Assembly: GCF_900112225.1 (NCBI RefSeq) | Contig: NZ_FOLD01000007.1 | Span: 62,001 to 126,000, forward strand | Origin: Massilia yuzhufengensis | GTDB lineage: Bacteria > Pseudomonadota > Gammaproteobacteria > Burkholderiales > Burkholderiaceae_D | Reading direction: 5' to 3' | DNA: 64,000 nucleotides | Shown here: piece after piece, positions 17,495 to 26,200 of the stretch | Layout: each line of letters starts with the position of its first letter | Numbering within the stretch: the first letter of the stretch is position 1 | The notes under the pieces: generated by a model | The model's input: only the letters and a program-made list of their open reading frames with translations | Told to the model about the DNA's origin: nothing | Databases searched by the model: none | Translations under genes and position numbers: made by a program

Positions 17495-18601
17495 TCAATT
17501 GAGTCTTGCGAGGATGCGGATGTCGTCGCCGACCCGCGCCACGTCATGGAAGCGGAGCAGGCGCTTGTCCGCGAGCCGGGCCAGCGGCGGCAGCGCGAAC
17601 ATGCCCTGCCCCGGCCCGACCAGGCTGGGCGCCAGGTAGACGAGCAATTCGTCGACGCAGCCTTCGCGCAGCATCGACGCGTTCAGCTTGGCGCCGGCTT
17701 CCACGTGCACTTCGTTGATTTCGCGCCGGCCGAGTTCCCGCATCAGCGCCGGCAGGTCGACCTTGCCGTGCGCATTCGGCAGCACCATCACCTCGTGGCC
17801 GGCGGCGCGCAAGGCTTGCGCCTTTTCAGGATGCTCGGCGGCGGCGACGATCCAGCATGGTTCGCCCTGCAGGATGCGCGCATCGAGCGCAATCTCCAGC
17901 CGGCTGTCGACGATGACGCGGCGCGGTTGCAGCGGGGTGTCGATGCCGCGCACGTTCAGTTGCGGGTCGTCGGCCTTGACGGTGCCGATGCCGGTGACGA
18001 TGGCCTGGGCGCGGGCGCGCCAGGCGTGGCCGTCGGCGCGCGCGTCCGGCCCCGTGATCCACTGGCTCTCGCCGTTCTCCAGCGCCGTGGCGCCGTCAAG
18101 GCTGGCCGCGAGCTTCAGCCGCACCCACGGCAAGCCGCGCCGCATGCGCGAGAAAAAGCCGATATTGAGTTCGCGCGCCGCCTCGGCCAGCAGGCCGGAA
18201 CTGACCGCGATGCCGGCCGCCTCCAGCTGCGCCAGGCCGCGCCCGGCGACCAGGGGATTGGGGTCGGTCATGGCCGCCACCACGCGCCCCAGGCCGGCCT
18301 GCACCAGCGCGTTGGAGCACGGCGGCGTTCGCCCATAATGGCTGCAGGGTTCCAGCGTGACGTAGGCGGTGGCGCCGCGCACGTCGATGCCGCGCGTCTG
18401 CGCATCGCGCAGCGCCTGGATCTCGGCGTGGTCCTGGCCGGCCGGCTGCGTGTGGCCGGCACCGATCACGACGCCATCGCGCACGATCACGCAGCCGATG
18501 CGCGGGTTCGGCGCGGTGATGTACATGCCCTTTGCGGCCCATGCGAGGGCCAGCGCCATGCCGTCGGTATCGTTAAGGATTGTTACCCTGTCGTTTGCCA
18601 C
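17495..18601 (-). CDS. ribD: Bifunctional riboflavin deaminase/reductase RibD
   Basis: A 368-residue enzyme carrying out two successive steps of riboflavin synthesis. The N-terminal deaminase domain has the zinc site H58-A-E60 (DHAEIQAL) and the cysteines C86 and C95 in EPCSHYGRTPPC. The C-terminal NADPH-dependent reductase contains RPRVKLAASLDG-like WVRLKLAASLDG and ITGPDARADGH. The start lies 22 bases after the last minor-pilin gene, so it is probably read from the glyA/nrdR/pilin transcript or from a promoter inside the pilin genes. No FMN riboswitch precedes it. Confidence 0.96.
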   Translation of the reverse strand: MANDRVTILNDTDGMALALAWAAKGMYITAPNPRIGCVIVRDGVVIGAGHTQPAGQDHAEIQALRDAQTRGIDVRGATAYVTLEPCSHYGRTPPCSNALVQAGLGRVVAAMTDPNPLVAGRGLAQLEAAGIAVSSGLLAEAARELNIGFFSRMRRGLPWVRLKLAASLDGATALENGESQWITGPDARADGHAWRARAQAIVTGIGTVKADDPQLNVRGIDTPLQPRRVIVDSRLEIALDARILQGEPCWIVAAAEHPEKAQALRAAGHEVMVLPNAHGKVDLPALMRELGRREINEVHVEAGAKLNASMLREGCVDELLVYLAPSLVGPGQGMFALPPLARLADKRLLRFHDVARVGDDIRILARLN

Positions 18602-18623
18602 CGTGTGCTTCCGCTATTGGTTC

Positions 18624-19181
18624 CTAGGGCGGCGCCTCGGCGCCGTCGCAGCCCTCGTCGCGCGCCGGATTGCACAGCCGGACGCGCCCGAGCATGTTGA
18701 TTTTAATACGCCGGATACCGGCGCCGTGAAACAGCGACAGCGTGCCGAGCCGGGACGCATTGCTGCTGGTGTCGCTGCAGCTGCGCCCGGCGCCATTGTA
18801 GGCGATGTACTGGGGCGGTGCAGACTGGGTAAAGGAAAAGTCGATCCGCACGCCGTCCGGCAGCGGGCCATGGACGGCCAGTACCTCGTCGCCGGGGCCG
18901 GGCACGCGGTCGCCATCGCGGTCGACGAATACGGTCCAGCCACGGGTCCAGTCGGCCCGGCCCGGCTCGGCCGGCATCAGCTTGACCCGTTCGCCCCGCG
19001 CGATCGCCTGGGCCCGGGTGTGGGCGATGGCGCCCAGCAGCTCGCTCGATGCGGTCCTGAGCTGCTGGGCGCTGACCAGGGCGTGCAGGTCCGGCGCCGC
19101 CACCGACAAGGCCACCGCCGCAATGCCGAGCACCACGACCAGCTCGGCCAGGGTGGCGCCGTGGTGGCGCATGCGCCTCAT
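18624..19181 (-). CDS. GspH/FimT-family pseudopilin
   Basis: A 185-residue type IV pilin-like protein, probably a minor pilin that helps prime pilus assembly. The prepilin motif HHGATLAELVVVLGIAAV gives a short basic leader, the conserved glutamate at +5 and the hydrophobic stem. A downstream GspH-type globular domain carries two to four cysteines. The chosen start at 19181 (19172 is also possible) overlaps the stop of the upstream pilE-like gene in an ATGA, a sign of translational coupling. Longer readings of the frame run through the upstream gene and have no leader. Confidence 0.88.
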   Translation of the reverse strand: MRRMRHHGATLAELVVVLGIAAVALSVAAPDLHALVSAQQLRTASSELLGAIAHTRAQAIARGERVKLMPAEPGRADWTRGWTVFVDRDGDRVPGPGDEVLAVHGPLPDGVRIDFSFTQSAPPQYIAYNGAGRSCSDTSSNASRLGTLSLFHGAGIRRIKINMLGRVRLCNPARDEGCDGAEAPP

Positions 19182-19627
19182 GGCCAGCAGCGCGGCGCCC
19201 TGCCGCTGGCGCCCTGCGCACCGGTGCTGTCGAAGCTCAGCACGCCGCAGTCGGGGTCGCTGAAGCCGGCGTCGACATTCGCGGTGCCCGGCTGGGCGCG
19301 CAGTTCGATGCACTGGCTGATGTCCTGGCCCTCGCAGGCGCGGCCGTCGAGCTCGTAGGCGCTGCCGCCGGCCTCGGAACCCAGCCACCAGCGGAACTGG
19401 CGGCTGTCGGCGTCGGTCGAGCTTGACGAGAAGGCGACATAGGTGTGGTGGCGGGCGCGGTACTGTTCCTGCCGCTGCATCGCATCGACCAGCGCCAGCT
19501 GCGCTTCGACGCGCCGGATCCGGGTCACATGGCCCGCGTAGCCCGGGTAGGCGATGGCTGCCAGGATCGAGATGATCGCCAGCACCACCAGCACTTCGAC
19601 CAGGGTGAATCCACGGCGCGGTGTCAT
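19178..19627 (-). CDS. Type IV minor pilin, PilE family
   Basis: A 149-residue prepilin with the leader MTPRRG and mature N-terminus FTLVEVLVVLAIISILAAIA, i.e. phenylalanine at +1 and glutamate at +5. The globular part has paired cysteines near the C-terminus (C in GRACEG, SQC, PDC, RCWP), typical of PilE minor pilins in the fimT-pilVWX-pilE clusters. It overlaps its neighbours by 4 bases on both sides (pilX upstream, fimT-like downstream), so the five pilin genes form one translationally coupled unit. Confidence 0.9.
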   Translation of the reverse strand: MTPRRGFTLVEVLVVLAIISILAAIAYPGYAGHVTRIRRVEAQLALVDAMQRQEQYRARHHTYVAFSSSSTDADSRQFRWWLGSEAGGSAYELDGRACEGQDISQCIELRAQPGTANVDAGFSDPDCGVLSFDSTGAQGASGRAPRCWP

Positions 19628-20307
19628 TGCCGCCCCGTTCCGGCCGACACGCTGCTGGACGCCACGGTGTCATGCCAGTTGCCGATCTCGCGCCAGCCGA
19701 CGCGCACACCCGGGCCGCCCGGCGTGCCCGGCGCCGCCCCGGCCGGGAGCAGCTTGCGGTAGTAGGCCTGCACACCCACCTGCGTCGTGCCCGCGCTGCC
19801 GAAGCCCAGCGCGGTGACGCGGTACAGCAGCGCGCCCGCCGGCGACGGCATCAGCTCGATCAGGTAGCGCGGCGCCTGCGCCGCCAGCGCGCCCTCCCCG
19901 GCCGGTACCTGCGCGCCGGTGAAGGCGCCGAGCGCGACACCCGGCCCCTCGTCGTCGGCCAGCGCGGCGGCGATATCCCCGAAGCCGGGCGCCTGGACAC
20001 ACAGGCCGTCGTAGGGCGCACCGCCCGCGCAGCCGTCGGCAAACGCGGCCGGGCTGGCGCTGGCCAGCGCCGCGGCGCGCGCGGACGCCGGGTCGGCGCC
20101 GCCTTCGATGTCGTGCTCGGCGTCGGCCAGCGCGGCCATGGCGCCATGCAAGGCGAGCATCCGGTCGCGTTCGTGCCCGGCGGCCCTGGCGCCGCCGATG
20201 GCGCTGCGCGCAGCGGCGATCCCGGTCATGAGCACGGCCAGCATCAGCACCAGCGCGGCCAGCAGGGCCACGCCTGCCTGCTGGCGGCGATAGGGAGCAG
20301 CTGCCAT
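19624..20307 (-). CDS. pilX: Type IV pilus assembly protein PilX
   Basis: A 227-residue protein with the QQAGVALLAALVLMLAVLMTG stem typical of PilX/GspK-like minor pilins, which lack the +5 glutamate. The rest is Ala/Gly-rich. It sits between pilW and the pilE-like gene, the expected place. Its stop overlaps the next start by 4 bases and it begins 7 bases after the pilW stop. Confidence 0.87.
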   Translation of the reverse strand: MAAAPYRRQQAGVALLAALVLMLAVLMTGIAAARSAIGGARAAGHERDRMLALHGAMAALADAEHDIEGGADPASARAAALASASPAAFADGCAGGAPYDGLCVQAPGFGDIAAALADDEGPGVALGAFTGAQVPAGEGALAAQAPRYLIELMPSPAGALLYRVTALGFGSAGTTQVGVQAYYRKLLPAGAAPGTPGGPGVRVGWREIGNWHDTVASSSVSAGTGRQ

Positions 20308-20314
20308 GCCGGCC

Positions 20315-21238
20315 TCAGTGGCTGCGCGCCGGCAGCGCGATGGTGGTGCCGAACACCTTGCGGTAGCGCGGCAGCTCGCTGCCGGACAGGTCGGCTTCGT
20401 CCAGGCGCGTGCCGGCGTCGTCCTCGCCGGCCATGTCGCCGTAGTCGCGCCCGAACAGGTCGTAGCTGGCGTCCTGCGCGGTTTGCAGCCGGCTGGCCGG
20501 CCCGTGCAGCAGCAGCGCCACGCGCACGCTGGCGACCTTCTTCCAGTGCGTGCGGCGCCGCAGGTCGGCGTCGCGTTCGGCCGCCGTAGCGCCGGCCAGC
20601 GCCAGCCCGGCGTCCAGCCCGGCCAGCGCGGAAGCGTTGACGTAGCGCTCGGGCGTGCCGTCGGTGTCGGCGTCCAGGCCGTACAGCACCTGGAAGCCGT
20701 CGACCGCGCCGATCACCGCGTCGGCCGACCAGGCGCCCGTGCCGCGGTACTTGCAACGCAGTTCGACCTCGCCCTGCGGGTTGCGGGCGACATAGAAAAT
20801 GCTCCAGCCCTCTTCGTCGCGGTGGACGGTAAAGCCGGCGCAATCGAGCGTGGTGCCGTCGCCGGACGGCGGCATGCCGGTGCCGGGAAAGCGCACCGCC
20901 AGCACGTCGCTGCCGTGGATGGCGTTGGCGGGCGCATTGTCGATGGCAAAGCCGGTGCGGTCCACGCCGCGCGCGTCCAGCCCGGCCAGCTGGGCCGGCG
21001 CGGCCGGATCGGGCCCGCCGCTGTTGCGCTCCCAATCGACCGACGCCGATTGGCGTACGGCGCGCGCGATGACTTCCAAGGCGTAGCGTCCGGCGTCGTC
21101 CATGGCGGCGGTTTCGACCTGCGCGGCAAAGGCCCGGTTGGCCCAGATGAACAGGCTGCCCGCCGCCAGCAGCACGCCCAGGCCGATGGTCATGGCGACC
21201 AGCAGCTCGGCGATCGTCATGCCGCGCTGCCGCCTCAT
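20315..21238 (-). CDS. pilW: Type IV pilus assembly protein PilW
   Basis: A 307-residue minor pilin. The start at 21238 gives MRRQRGMTIAELLVAMTIGL, a prepilin leader with glutamate at +5, and overlaps the pilV stop in an ATGA. Longer in-frame starts run back through pilV and were rejected. The body has the PilW pattern of an early GRYALEVIARAVRQ helix followed by a large beta-rich domain. Confidence 0.89.
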   Translation of the reverse strand: MRRQRGMTIAELLVAMTIGLGVLLAAGSLFIWANRAFAAQVETAAMDDAGRYALEVIARAVRQSASVDWERNSGGPDPAAPAQLAGLDARGVDRTGFAIDNAPANAIHGSDVLAVRFPGTGMPPSGDGTTLDCAGFTVHRDEEGWSIFYVARNPQGEVELRCKYRGTGAWSADAVIGAVDGFQVLYGLDADTDGTPERYVNASALAGLDAGLALAGATAAERDADLRRRTHWKKVASVRVALLLHGPASRLQTAQDASYDLFGRDYGDMAGEDDAGTRLDEADLSGSELPRYRKVFGTTIALPARSH

Positions 21239-21753
21239 TGGAGCACCCCGACATAGGCGGGCGCGTCGCCTTCTCCCTGCCAGCCGAGTTTCACGACCGG
21301 CAGCGCGCCGGCCGCGCCATCGCAGCTCCAGCGGTAGCGCCGGACCGCGCTGTCCCAGGGCGAGCCGTCGCGGCACACTTCGATGCGCCCGCGCGGGAAC
21401 TGCGCGTGCAGCGCCTGGCGCATTTCGTACAGATCGAATTCGGCCAGCTGGGCCGGCGTGCAGGACGTGCCGCCGAAGCACAGCGCCGGTGCGGACGGCA
21501 TGCCGCCGGCGGCGTCGTAGCTGAAGGTAAGGTAGGGGTTGCTGGCATCGGGCAGCCGCGACACCGAGGGGTTGACCTGCATGCGCGCGGCCAGCGAGGC
21601 CGCCAGCTGGGCCGCTTCGGAGATCAGCGCCGACTGCTGGCGCGTGCGCTCTGCCGTCAGCTGCGTGGCTCCGGCGCCGACCACGCCGACGGCCAGCACG
21701 AACAGGGCGACCAGCACTTCGACCAGGGTGAAGCCATGCATTCGCGCGCGCAC
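21235..21753 (-). CDS. pilV: Type IV pilus modification protein PilV
   Basis: A 172-residue minor pilin with leader MRARMHG and mature FTLVEVLVALFVLAVGVVG. The downstream helix (QSALISEAAQLAASLAARMQ) is characteristic of PilV. It is the first gene of the five-gene pilin unit, 119 bases after nrdR, and overlaps pilW by 4 bases. The large adhesin pilY1 that usually accompanies this set is missing here. Confidence 0.89.
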   Translation of the reverse strand: MRARMHGFTLVEVLVALFVLAVGVVGAGATQLTAERTRQQSALISEAAQLAASLAARMQVNPSVSRLPDASNPYLTFSYDAAGGMPSAPALCFGGTSCTPAQLAEFDLYEMRQALHAQFPRGRIEVCRDGSPWDSAVRRYRWSCDGAAGALPVVKLGWQGEGDAPAYVGVLQ

Positions 21754-21872
21754 CGGGGACTCCTTTCGACAGCGTTCAGACAGCGAGCTGCGAAGTTATC
21801 AGGCGCGCATCTGCCTGCCATGAGCTGGCGCAATCGTGTTCTGGGAGCTAACGGGAGGAAATTACGTGCGGA

Positions 21873-22331
21873 TTACTTGCGCGGATGGCCGACTTCGGCC
21901 AGCGCTTCCTGGAACTCGGCCAGGTCTTCGAAGTTCTTGTAGACGGAGGCGAAGCGGATGTAGGCGATCTTGTCGAGGCGCTTAAGTTCCTGCATCACCA
22001 GCTCGCCCACATAGCCGGTGTCGACCTCGCGGCGGCCGCTGGTGAGGAGCTTTTCTTCGATGGTGGCGACGGCGGTGTCGATCGCCTCGGCCGCGACCGG
22101 GCGCTTGCGCAAGGCCAGCATCAGGCTGCCGCGCAGTTTGCTGGACGCGAACTCGGTGCGGCTGCCGTTCTTCTTGACGATGATCGGCATCGACAGCTCG
22201 ATGCGTTCGTAGGTAGTAAAACGCTTGTCGCACTTCGAGCAGCGCCGGCGCCGGCGAATGGCGTCCCCTTCCTCGGACACGCGCGTGTCGAGGACCTGGG
22301 TATCTTCATTCTGGCAGAACGGACATTTCAT
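21873..22331 (-). CDS. nrdR: Transcriptional repressor NrdR
   Basis: A 152-residue ATP/dATP-sensing repressor of ribonucleotide reductase genes. The N-terminal zinc ribbon has cysteines C3, C6, C31 and C34 (MKCPFC and RRCSKC), and the following ATP-cone contains VVKKNG-like [16 protein letters not shown]. Length is exactly that of the family. It lies 48 bases after glyA and upstream of the pilin genes. The glyA-nrdR and nrdR-ribD linkages are widespread in Proteobacteria; here pilins separate nrdR from ribD. Confidence 0.97.
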   Translation of the reverse strand: MKCPFCQNEDTQVLDTRVSEEGDAIRRRRRCSKCDKRFTTYERIELSMPIIVKKNGSRTEFASSKLRGSLMLALRKRPVAAEAIDTAVATIEEKLLTSGRREVDTGYVGELVMQELKRLDKIAYIRFASVYKNFEDLAEFQEALAEVGHPRK

Positions 22332-22379
22332 GGCGCCGGGTGCTCGAATGGGGCCGCAACAACGCGGCCCCGGGTTGGC

Positions 22380-23627
22380 TTACTTGGCGTAGACCGGGTA
22401 CTTGTCGGTCAGGACCTTGACTTCCGCCTTCACGCGCTCGATGGTGGCAGCGTCGTGCGGGTTATCCAGCACGTCGGCGATCAGGTGGCCGACCTTGACA
22501 GCGTCTTCTTCCTTGAAGCCGCGGGTGGTGAAGGCCGGGCTGCCCAGGCGGATGCCCGAGGTGACGAACGGTTTCTGCGGATCGTTCGGGATGCCGTTCT
22601 TGTTGCAGGTCATGTGCGCCAGGCCGAGGATGGCTTCCGCTTCCTTGCCGGTCAGGTTTTTCGCGCGCAGGTCAACCAGCATCACGTGCGATTCGGTACG
22701 GCCCGACACGATGCGCAGGCCGCGCTCGGTGAGGGTATTGGCCAGCGCCGCGGCGTTTTTCACGACCTGCTGCTGGTAGGCCTTGAACTCCGGCGCCAGC
22801 GCTTCTTTAAACGCCACGGCCTTGCCGGCGATGACGTGCATCAGCGGACCGCCCTGGATGCCCGGGAAGATCGCCGAATTGATCTGCTTCTCGAACTCGG
22901 CCTTCATCAGGATGATGCCGCCGCGCGGGCCGCGCAGCGATTTGTGGGTGGTCGAGGTGACGAAGTCGGCGTGCGGCACCGGGTTCGGGTATTCGCCCGC
23001 GGCGATCAGGCCGGCGTAGTGGGCCATGTCGACCATGAAGTAGGCGCCGACTTCCTTGGCGATCTTGGCGAAGCGCTCGAAATCGATGCGCAGTGCAAAC
23101 GCCGATGCGCCGGCGATGATCATCTTCGGCTTGTGTTCGCGGGCCAGGCGTTCCATCGCCTCGTAGTCGATGTCTTCCTGCTCGGTCAGGCCATAGGACA
23201 CGACGTTGAACCATTTGCCCGACATGTTCAGTGCCATGCCGTGGGTCAGGTGGCCGCCTTCGGCCAGCGACATGCCCATGATGGTGTCGCCGGGTTTGAG
23301 CATGGCGAAGAACACGCCCTGGTTCGCTTGCGAGCCGGAGTTCGGCTGCACGTTGGCCGCTTCCGCGCCGAACAGTTGCTTGAGGCGGTCGATCGCCAGC
23401 TGCTCGGCGACGTCGACGTATTCGCAGCCGCCGTAGTAGCGCTTGCCTGGATAGCCTTCAGCATACTTGTTGGTCAGCTGCGAGCCCTGCGCTTCCATGA
23501 CGGCCGGCGAGGTGTAGTTCTCGGATGCGATCAGTTCGATGTGGTCTTGCTGGCGAACGTTTTCCTTCTGAATCGCATCCCACAATTCCGGGTCGACATT
23601 GGCGAGCGTGTGATCTTTTGCAAACAT
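22380..23627 (-). CDS. glyA: Serine hydroxymethyltransferase
   Basis: A 415-residue PLP enzyme converting serine and tetrahydrofolate to glycine and 5,10-methylene-THF, the main source of one-carbon units. The PLP lysine is K229 in [23 protein letters not shown] and the YYGGCEYVD motif near the N-terminus are also diagnostic. I chose the start at 23627 ([12 protein letters not shown]) because GGAG is 8 bases upstream. The frame stays open to 23840, but that stretch is the non-coding leader carrying a ZTP riboswitch. It heads the transcript glyA-nrdR-pilVWX. Confidence 0.97.
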   Translation of the reverse strand: MFAKDHTLANVDPELWDAIQKENVRQQDHIELIASENYTSPAVMEAQGSQLTNKYAEGYPGKRYYGGCEYVDVAEQLAIDRLKQLFGAEAANVQPNSGSQANQGVFFAMLKPGDTIMGMSLAEGGHLTHGMALNMSGKWFNVVSYGLTEQEDIDYEAMERLAREHKPKMIIAGASAFALRIDFERFAKIAKEVGAYFMVDMAHYAGLIAAGEYPNPVPHADFVTSTTHKSLRGPRGGIILMKAEFEKQINSAIFPGIQGGPLMHVIAGKAVAFKEALAPEFKAYQQQVVKNAAALANTLTERGLRIVSGRTESHVMLVDLRAKNLTGKEAEAILGLAHMTCNKNGIPNDPQKPFVTSGIRLGSPAFTTRGFKEEDAVKVGHLIADVLDNPHDAATIERVKAEVKVLTDKYPVYAK

Positions 23628-23737
23628 GTAAAACTCCAATCGAGAGAAATACCAGGCAACGGGCAGCGTTGAATTCGGGCAGGGCCGGCGGGCACAAGGC
23701 AGCAGCACGGCCACGCGAGACAACGCGTACCAGTCGA

Positions 23738-23850
23738 TGGCTGCCCAGGCGAACGGCGAGTGACATCTCACGTTCCCCGGTGGGACCCCACCTTTACCGG
23801 GCGCAGGCACAAAGTGCGCGCACGGTGTTTCGCCAGTCACGTGAGACGTA
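23738..23850 (-). ncRNA. ZTP/ZMP (pfl-motif) riboswitch in the glyA leader
   Basis: Read on the minus strand, the leader contains the three conserved blocks of the pfl motif in order: GTGACTGGCGAA (near 23840-23829), CCCACCGGGGA (near 23783-23773) and CGCCTGGGCAG (near 23752-23741). The first two blocks sit within an 11-bp closing stem, ACGTCTCACGT with ACGTGAGATGT, with a GGTGG/CCACC hairpin just before the second block. ZTP riboswitches sense the purine intermediates ZMP/ZTP, which rise when 10-formyl-THF is short, and activate folate one-carbon genes such as glyA. About 110 bases separate the aptamer from the start codon, with no U-tract terminator, so the output mechanism is unclear. Confidence 0.92.
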
Positions 23851-23861
23851 ATTGACTCCAG

Positions 23862-23891
23862 ATTGTATGTGATCTGCCCCTTTTAGGGCAA
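23862..23891 (-). promoter_or_regulatory. Predicted sigma-70 promoter of glyA
   Basis: On the minus strand, TTGCCC (23891-23886) and TACAAT (23867-23862) are separated by 18 bases. Transcription from here would begin about 230 bases before glyA and include the whole ZTP aptamer. Confidence 0.6.
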
Positions 23892-23986
23892 GGAAACTGC
23901 TGTCTTCCTTGCAAGCCTGGCCGTCCCTGCAGGAGGATGGTCATTTCGGCTACAATTTTGAGTTCCTCCGCCACCAGGACACATCC

Positions 23987-24733
23987 ATGATCGTCTTCAT
24001 CACTGGCGCATCCGCCGGCTTCGGCGCCGCGATGGCGCGCACCTTCGTCCGCAACGGCCACAAGGCCATCCTCGCCGCCCGCCGCACCGACCGCATCGCC
24101 GACCTCGCCAAGGAACTGGGCGATTCCGCGCTTGCCGTGACGCTGGACGTCACCAGCCGCGCCTCCATCGACGCGGCCCTGGCCGGCCTGCCGGAAGGCT
24201 GGCGCGACATCGACGTGCTGGTCAATAACGCCGGCCTGGCGCTGAACACCCTGCCGGCCCACGAAGTGCCGCTGGACGATTGGGACACCATGATCGCCAC
24301 CAATTGCCAGGGCCTGGTGACGATGACCCGCGCCGTCCTGCCGGGCATGGTGGCGCGCGGCAGCGGGCTGGTGATCAACCTGGGCTCGGTGGCCGGCCAC
24401 TACCCTTACCCGGGTGGCAATGTGTACGGCGCCACCAAGGCATTCGTGGAGCAGTTCACGCTCAACCTGCGCGCCGACCTGGTCGGCACCGGGGTGCGCG
24501 CCACCAACCTGGCGCCGGGGCTGTGCGGCGGGACGGAATTCTCGAACGTGCGCTTCCATGGCGACGATGCCGCGGCAGCCAAGGTATACGAAGGCACGGT
24601 GCCGCTGACGGCGGAAGATATCGCCAACACGGCCTACTGGATCGCGACGCTGCCGGCGCACATCAACGTGAACAGTATCGAGCTGATGCCGACCTGCCAG
24701 GGCTTCAGCCCGTTTACCATCAAACGGTCGTGA
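23987..24733 (+). CDS. ydfG: YdfG-type short-chain dehydrogenase (NADP-dependent 3-hydroxy acid dehydrogenase)
   Basis: A 248-residue classical SDR. The nucleotide-binding motif is TGASAGFG near the N-terminus, NNAG is in the middle, and the catalytic residues are S134, Y147 and K151 (NVYGATK). Positions and surrounding sequence follow E. coli YdfG closely, including GGTEFSNVRF and TLPAHIN near the C-terminus. YdfG oxidises L-allo-threonine and 3-hydroxy acids and reduces malonic semialdehyde. I chose ATG 23987 because the Rossmann strand begins directly there. It is divergent from glyA and is followed by REP-like repeat copy B. Confidence 0.93.
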   Translation: MIVFITGASAGFGAAMARTFVRNGHKAILAARRTDRIADLAKELGDSALAVTLDVTSRASIDAALAGLPEGWRDIDVLVNNAGLALNTLPAHEVPLDDWDTMIATNCQGLVTMTRAVLPGMVARGSGLVINLGSVAGHYPYPGGNVYGATKAFVEQFTLNLRADLVGTGVRATNLAPGLCGGTEFSNVRFHGDDAAAAKVYEGTVPLTAEDIANTAYWIATLPAHINVNSIELMPTCQGFSPFTIKRS

Positions 24734-24736
24734 ATC

Positions 24737-24843
24737 GTAGGGTGGACGGCTTCGCCGTCCGCGCGTTCAACCAGTGCGTGCTGAACGGCGGTACATATTC
24801 AGCAACCTGTTGAACGCGCGGCCGGCAGAGCCGGCCACCCTAC
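24737..24843. repeat. REP-like palindromic repeat, copy B
   Basis: GTAGGGTGGACGGC...GCGCGTTCAA at the left and TTGAACGCGCGGCC...GCCACCCTAC at the right match copy A at 12607-12710 in both arms; the middle differs. It lies 3 bases after the ydfG stop and may act as its terminator. Confidence 0.82.
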
Positions 24844-24980
24844 GCAACAGCCAAGTTGACTATTTGTATCGGACGCTCGGCAATTGTTAGAAAGTGTTAC
24901 AGTTATTGGCCTTTCGGCCATGTTTCACGTCTACTACGGCCACATCGTAGTGCCTTGTCGAGAGGCACGTCCGCCCTTTT

Positions 24981-25016
24981 CCGCCCCTTATGTTCGCAAG
25001 CGTACATAAGGGCGGT
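24981..25016. promoter_or_regulatory. Hairpin in the Tol-Pal operon upstream region
   Basis: CCGCCCCTTATGT and ACATAAGGGCGG form a near-perfect stem with a 10-base loop, about 35 bases before ybgC. It has no T-tract on the plus strand, so an operator or leader hairpin is more likely than a terminator. Confidence 0.4.
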
Positions 25017-25050
25017 AAAAATCGCGTAAAATGTTTCCTATTTACATTTA

Positions 25051-25467
25051 ATGGCAGGGGAAATGCCTTCAGCTTTTGACTGGACAGTCAGGGTCTATTA
25101 CGAAGATACCGACGCCGGTGGCATCGTGTTTTACGCCAATTACCTGAAATTCTTTGAACGTGCGCGTACCGAATGGCTGCGCGCGGCCGGCGTGGGCCAG
25201 CAGGAACTGCTCGACGCCGACGGCGCCGCCTTCGTCGTCAAGAGCGCTTCCCTCGATTACCACGCGCCGGCCCGTCTCGACGACGTGCTGACCATTCGCA
25301 CCACGGTCGAAAAACTCGGCCGCGCGTCGGTCCAATTCTCCCAGCAGGCGTGGAAGGATGAGCTGCTGCTGACCAGCGCCAGCGTGAAGGTCGGCTGCGT
25401 CGATATCGCGACGATGCGCCCACGTTCGCTCCCCGAGGACGCTGCTGATAAAATGCGCGCCGCATAG
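25051..25467 (+). CDS. ybgC: Tol-Pal system acyl-CoA thioesterase YbgC
   Basis: A 138-residue hotdog-fold thioesterase, the usual first gene of the Tol-Pal operon. The family motif YYEDTDAGGIVFYANYLKFFERAR near the N-terminus includes the catalytic aspartate. YbgC hydrolyses short-chain or ACP-linked acyl thioesters and is linked to phospholipid metabolism. Start choice is uncertain: ATG 25051 has no clear ribosome site, and for ATG 25063 the AGGGG is only a few bases away. It is followed by tolQ after 34 bases. Confidence 0.94.
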   Translation: MAGEMPSAFDWTVRVYYEDTDAGGIVFYANYLKFFERARTEWLRAAGVGQQELLDADGAAFVVKSASLDYHAPARLDDVLTIRTTVEKLGRASVQFSQQAWKDELLLTSASVKVGCVDIATMRPRSLPEDAADKMRAA

Positions 25468-25501
25468 TGCAACTGAATAATTAGACAATAGACAGCTACC
25501 G

Positions 25502-26185
25502 ATGACCGTCACCCACGACCTTTCGTTTATTACCCTCATCAGCAATGCGCACATCCTGGTCAAGCTGATCATGGCCTTGCTGCTGATCCTGTCGTTGACG
25601 AGCTGGACCTATATCTTCCGCAAGGTGTTCGCCCTGCGCAATGCGCGTGCCCAGACCGAGCAGTTCGAACGCAGCTTCTGGGCTGGCGGCAACCTGCACA
25701 CCCTGCACCAGAGCGCCAGCAGCCAGCGCGAACAGAACGGCCCCCTGGCCCGCATCTTCGAAGCCGGCATGGGCGAATTCATCAAGGGCAAGCAGGCCGC
25801 GCGCGATGCCGCCGACATGGCGCCCACCCTCGACGGCGCCCGCCGCGCCATGCGCGCCGCCTTCCAGCGCGAACTCGACGCCCTCGACATCCACCTGAAC
25901 TTCCTGGCCTCGGTCGGCTCGGTCTCGCCCTACATCGGCCTGCTGGGCACCGTGTGGGGCATCATGAACGCCTTCCTGGGCCTGGCCAACGTGCAGCAGG
26001 CCACCCTGGCCGTGGTCGCTCCCGGCATCGCCGAAGCGCTGATCGCCACCGCGATCGGCCTGTTCGCCGCGATTCCCGCGGTGGTCGCGTACAACCGCTT
26101 CACCCACGACATCGACCGCCTGGCGATCCGCTTCGAGAGCTTCGTCGAGGAATTCTCGAACATCCTGCAGCGCCAGGCGCGCTAA
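25502..26185 (+). CDS. tolQ: Tol-Pal system protein TolQ
   Basis: A 227-residue inner-membrane protein of the MotA/TolQ/ExbB family. It forms the proton-driven stator with TolR and energises TolA during outer-membrane constriction at cell division. One N-terminal helix (LVKLIMALLLILSLTSWTYIF) and two later helices (SPYIGLLGTVWGIMNAF; APGIAEALIATAIGLFAAI) match the family layout. Spacing to tolR is 15 bases. Confidence 0.97.
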   Translation: MTVTHDLSFITLISNAHILVKLIMALLLILSLTSWTYIFRKVFALRNARAQTEQFERSFWAGGNLHTLHQSASSQREQNGPLARIFEAGMGEFIKGKQAARDAADMAPTLDGARRAMRAAFQRELDALDIHLNFLASVGSVSPYIGLLGTVWGIMNAFLGLANVQQATLAVVAPGIAEALIATAIGLFAAIPAVVAYNRFTHDIDRLAIRFESFVEEFSNILQRQAR

Positions 26186-26200
26186 GCGACGGAGACCGAG

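Noticed and set aside
23628-23840. Upstream extension of glyA
   Set aside because: The extra 71 codons overlap the ZTP aptamer and lack a ribosome site; [12 protein letters not shown] with GGAG is the family start.
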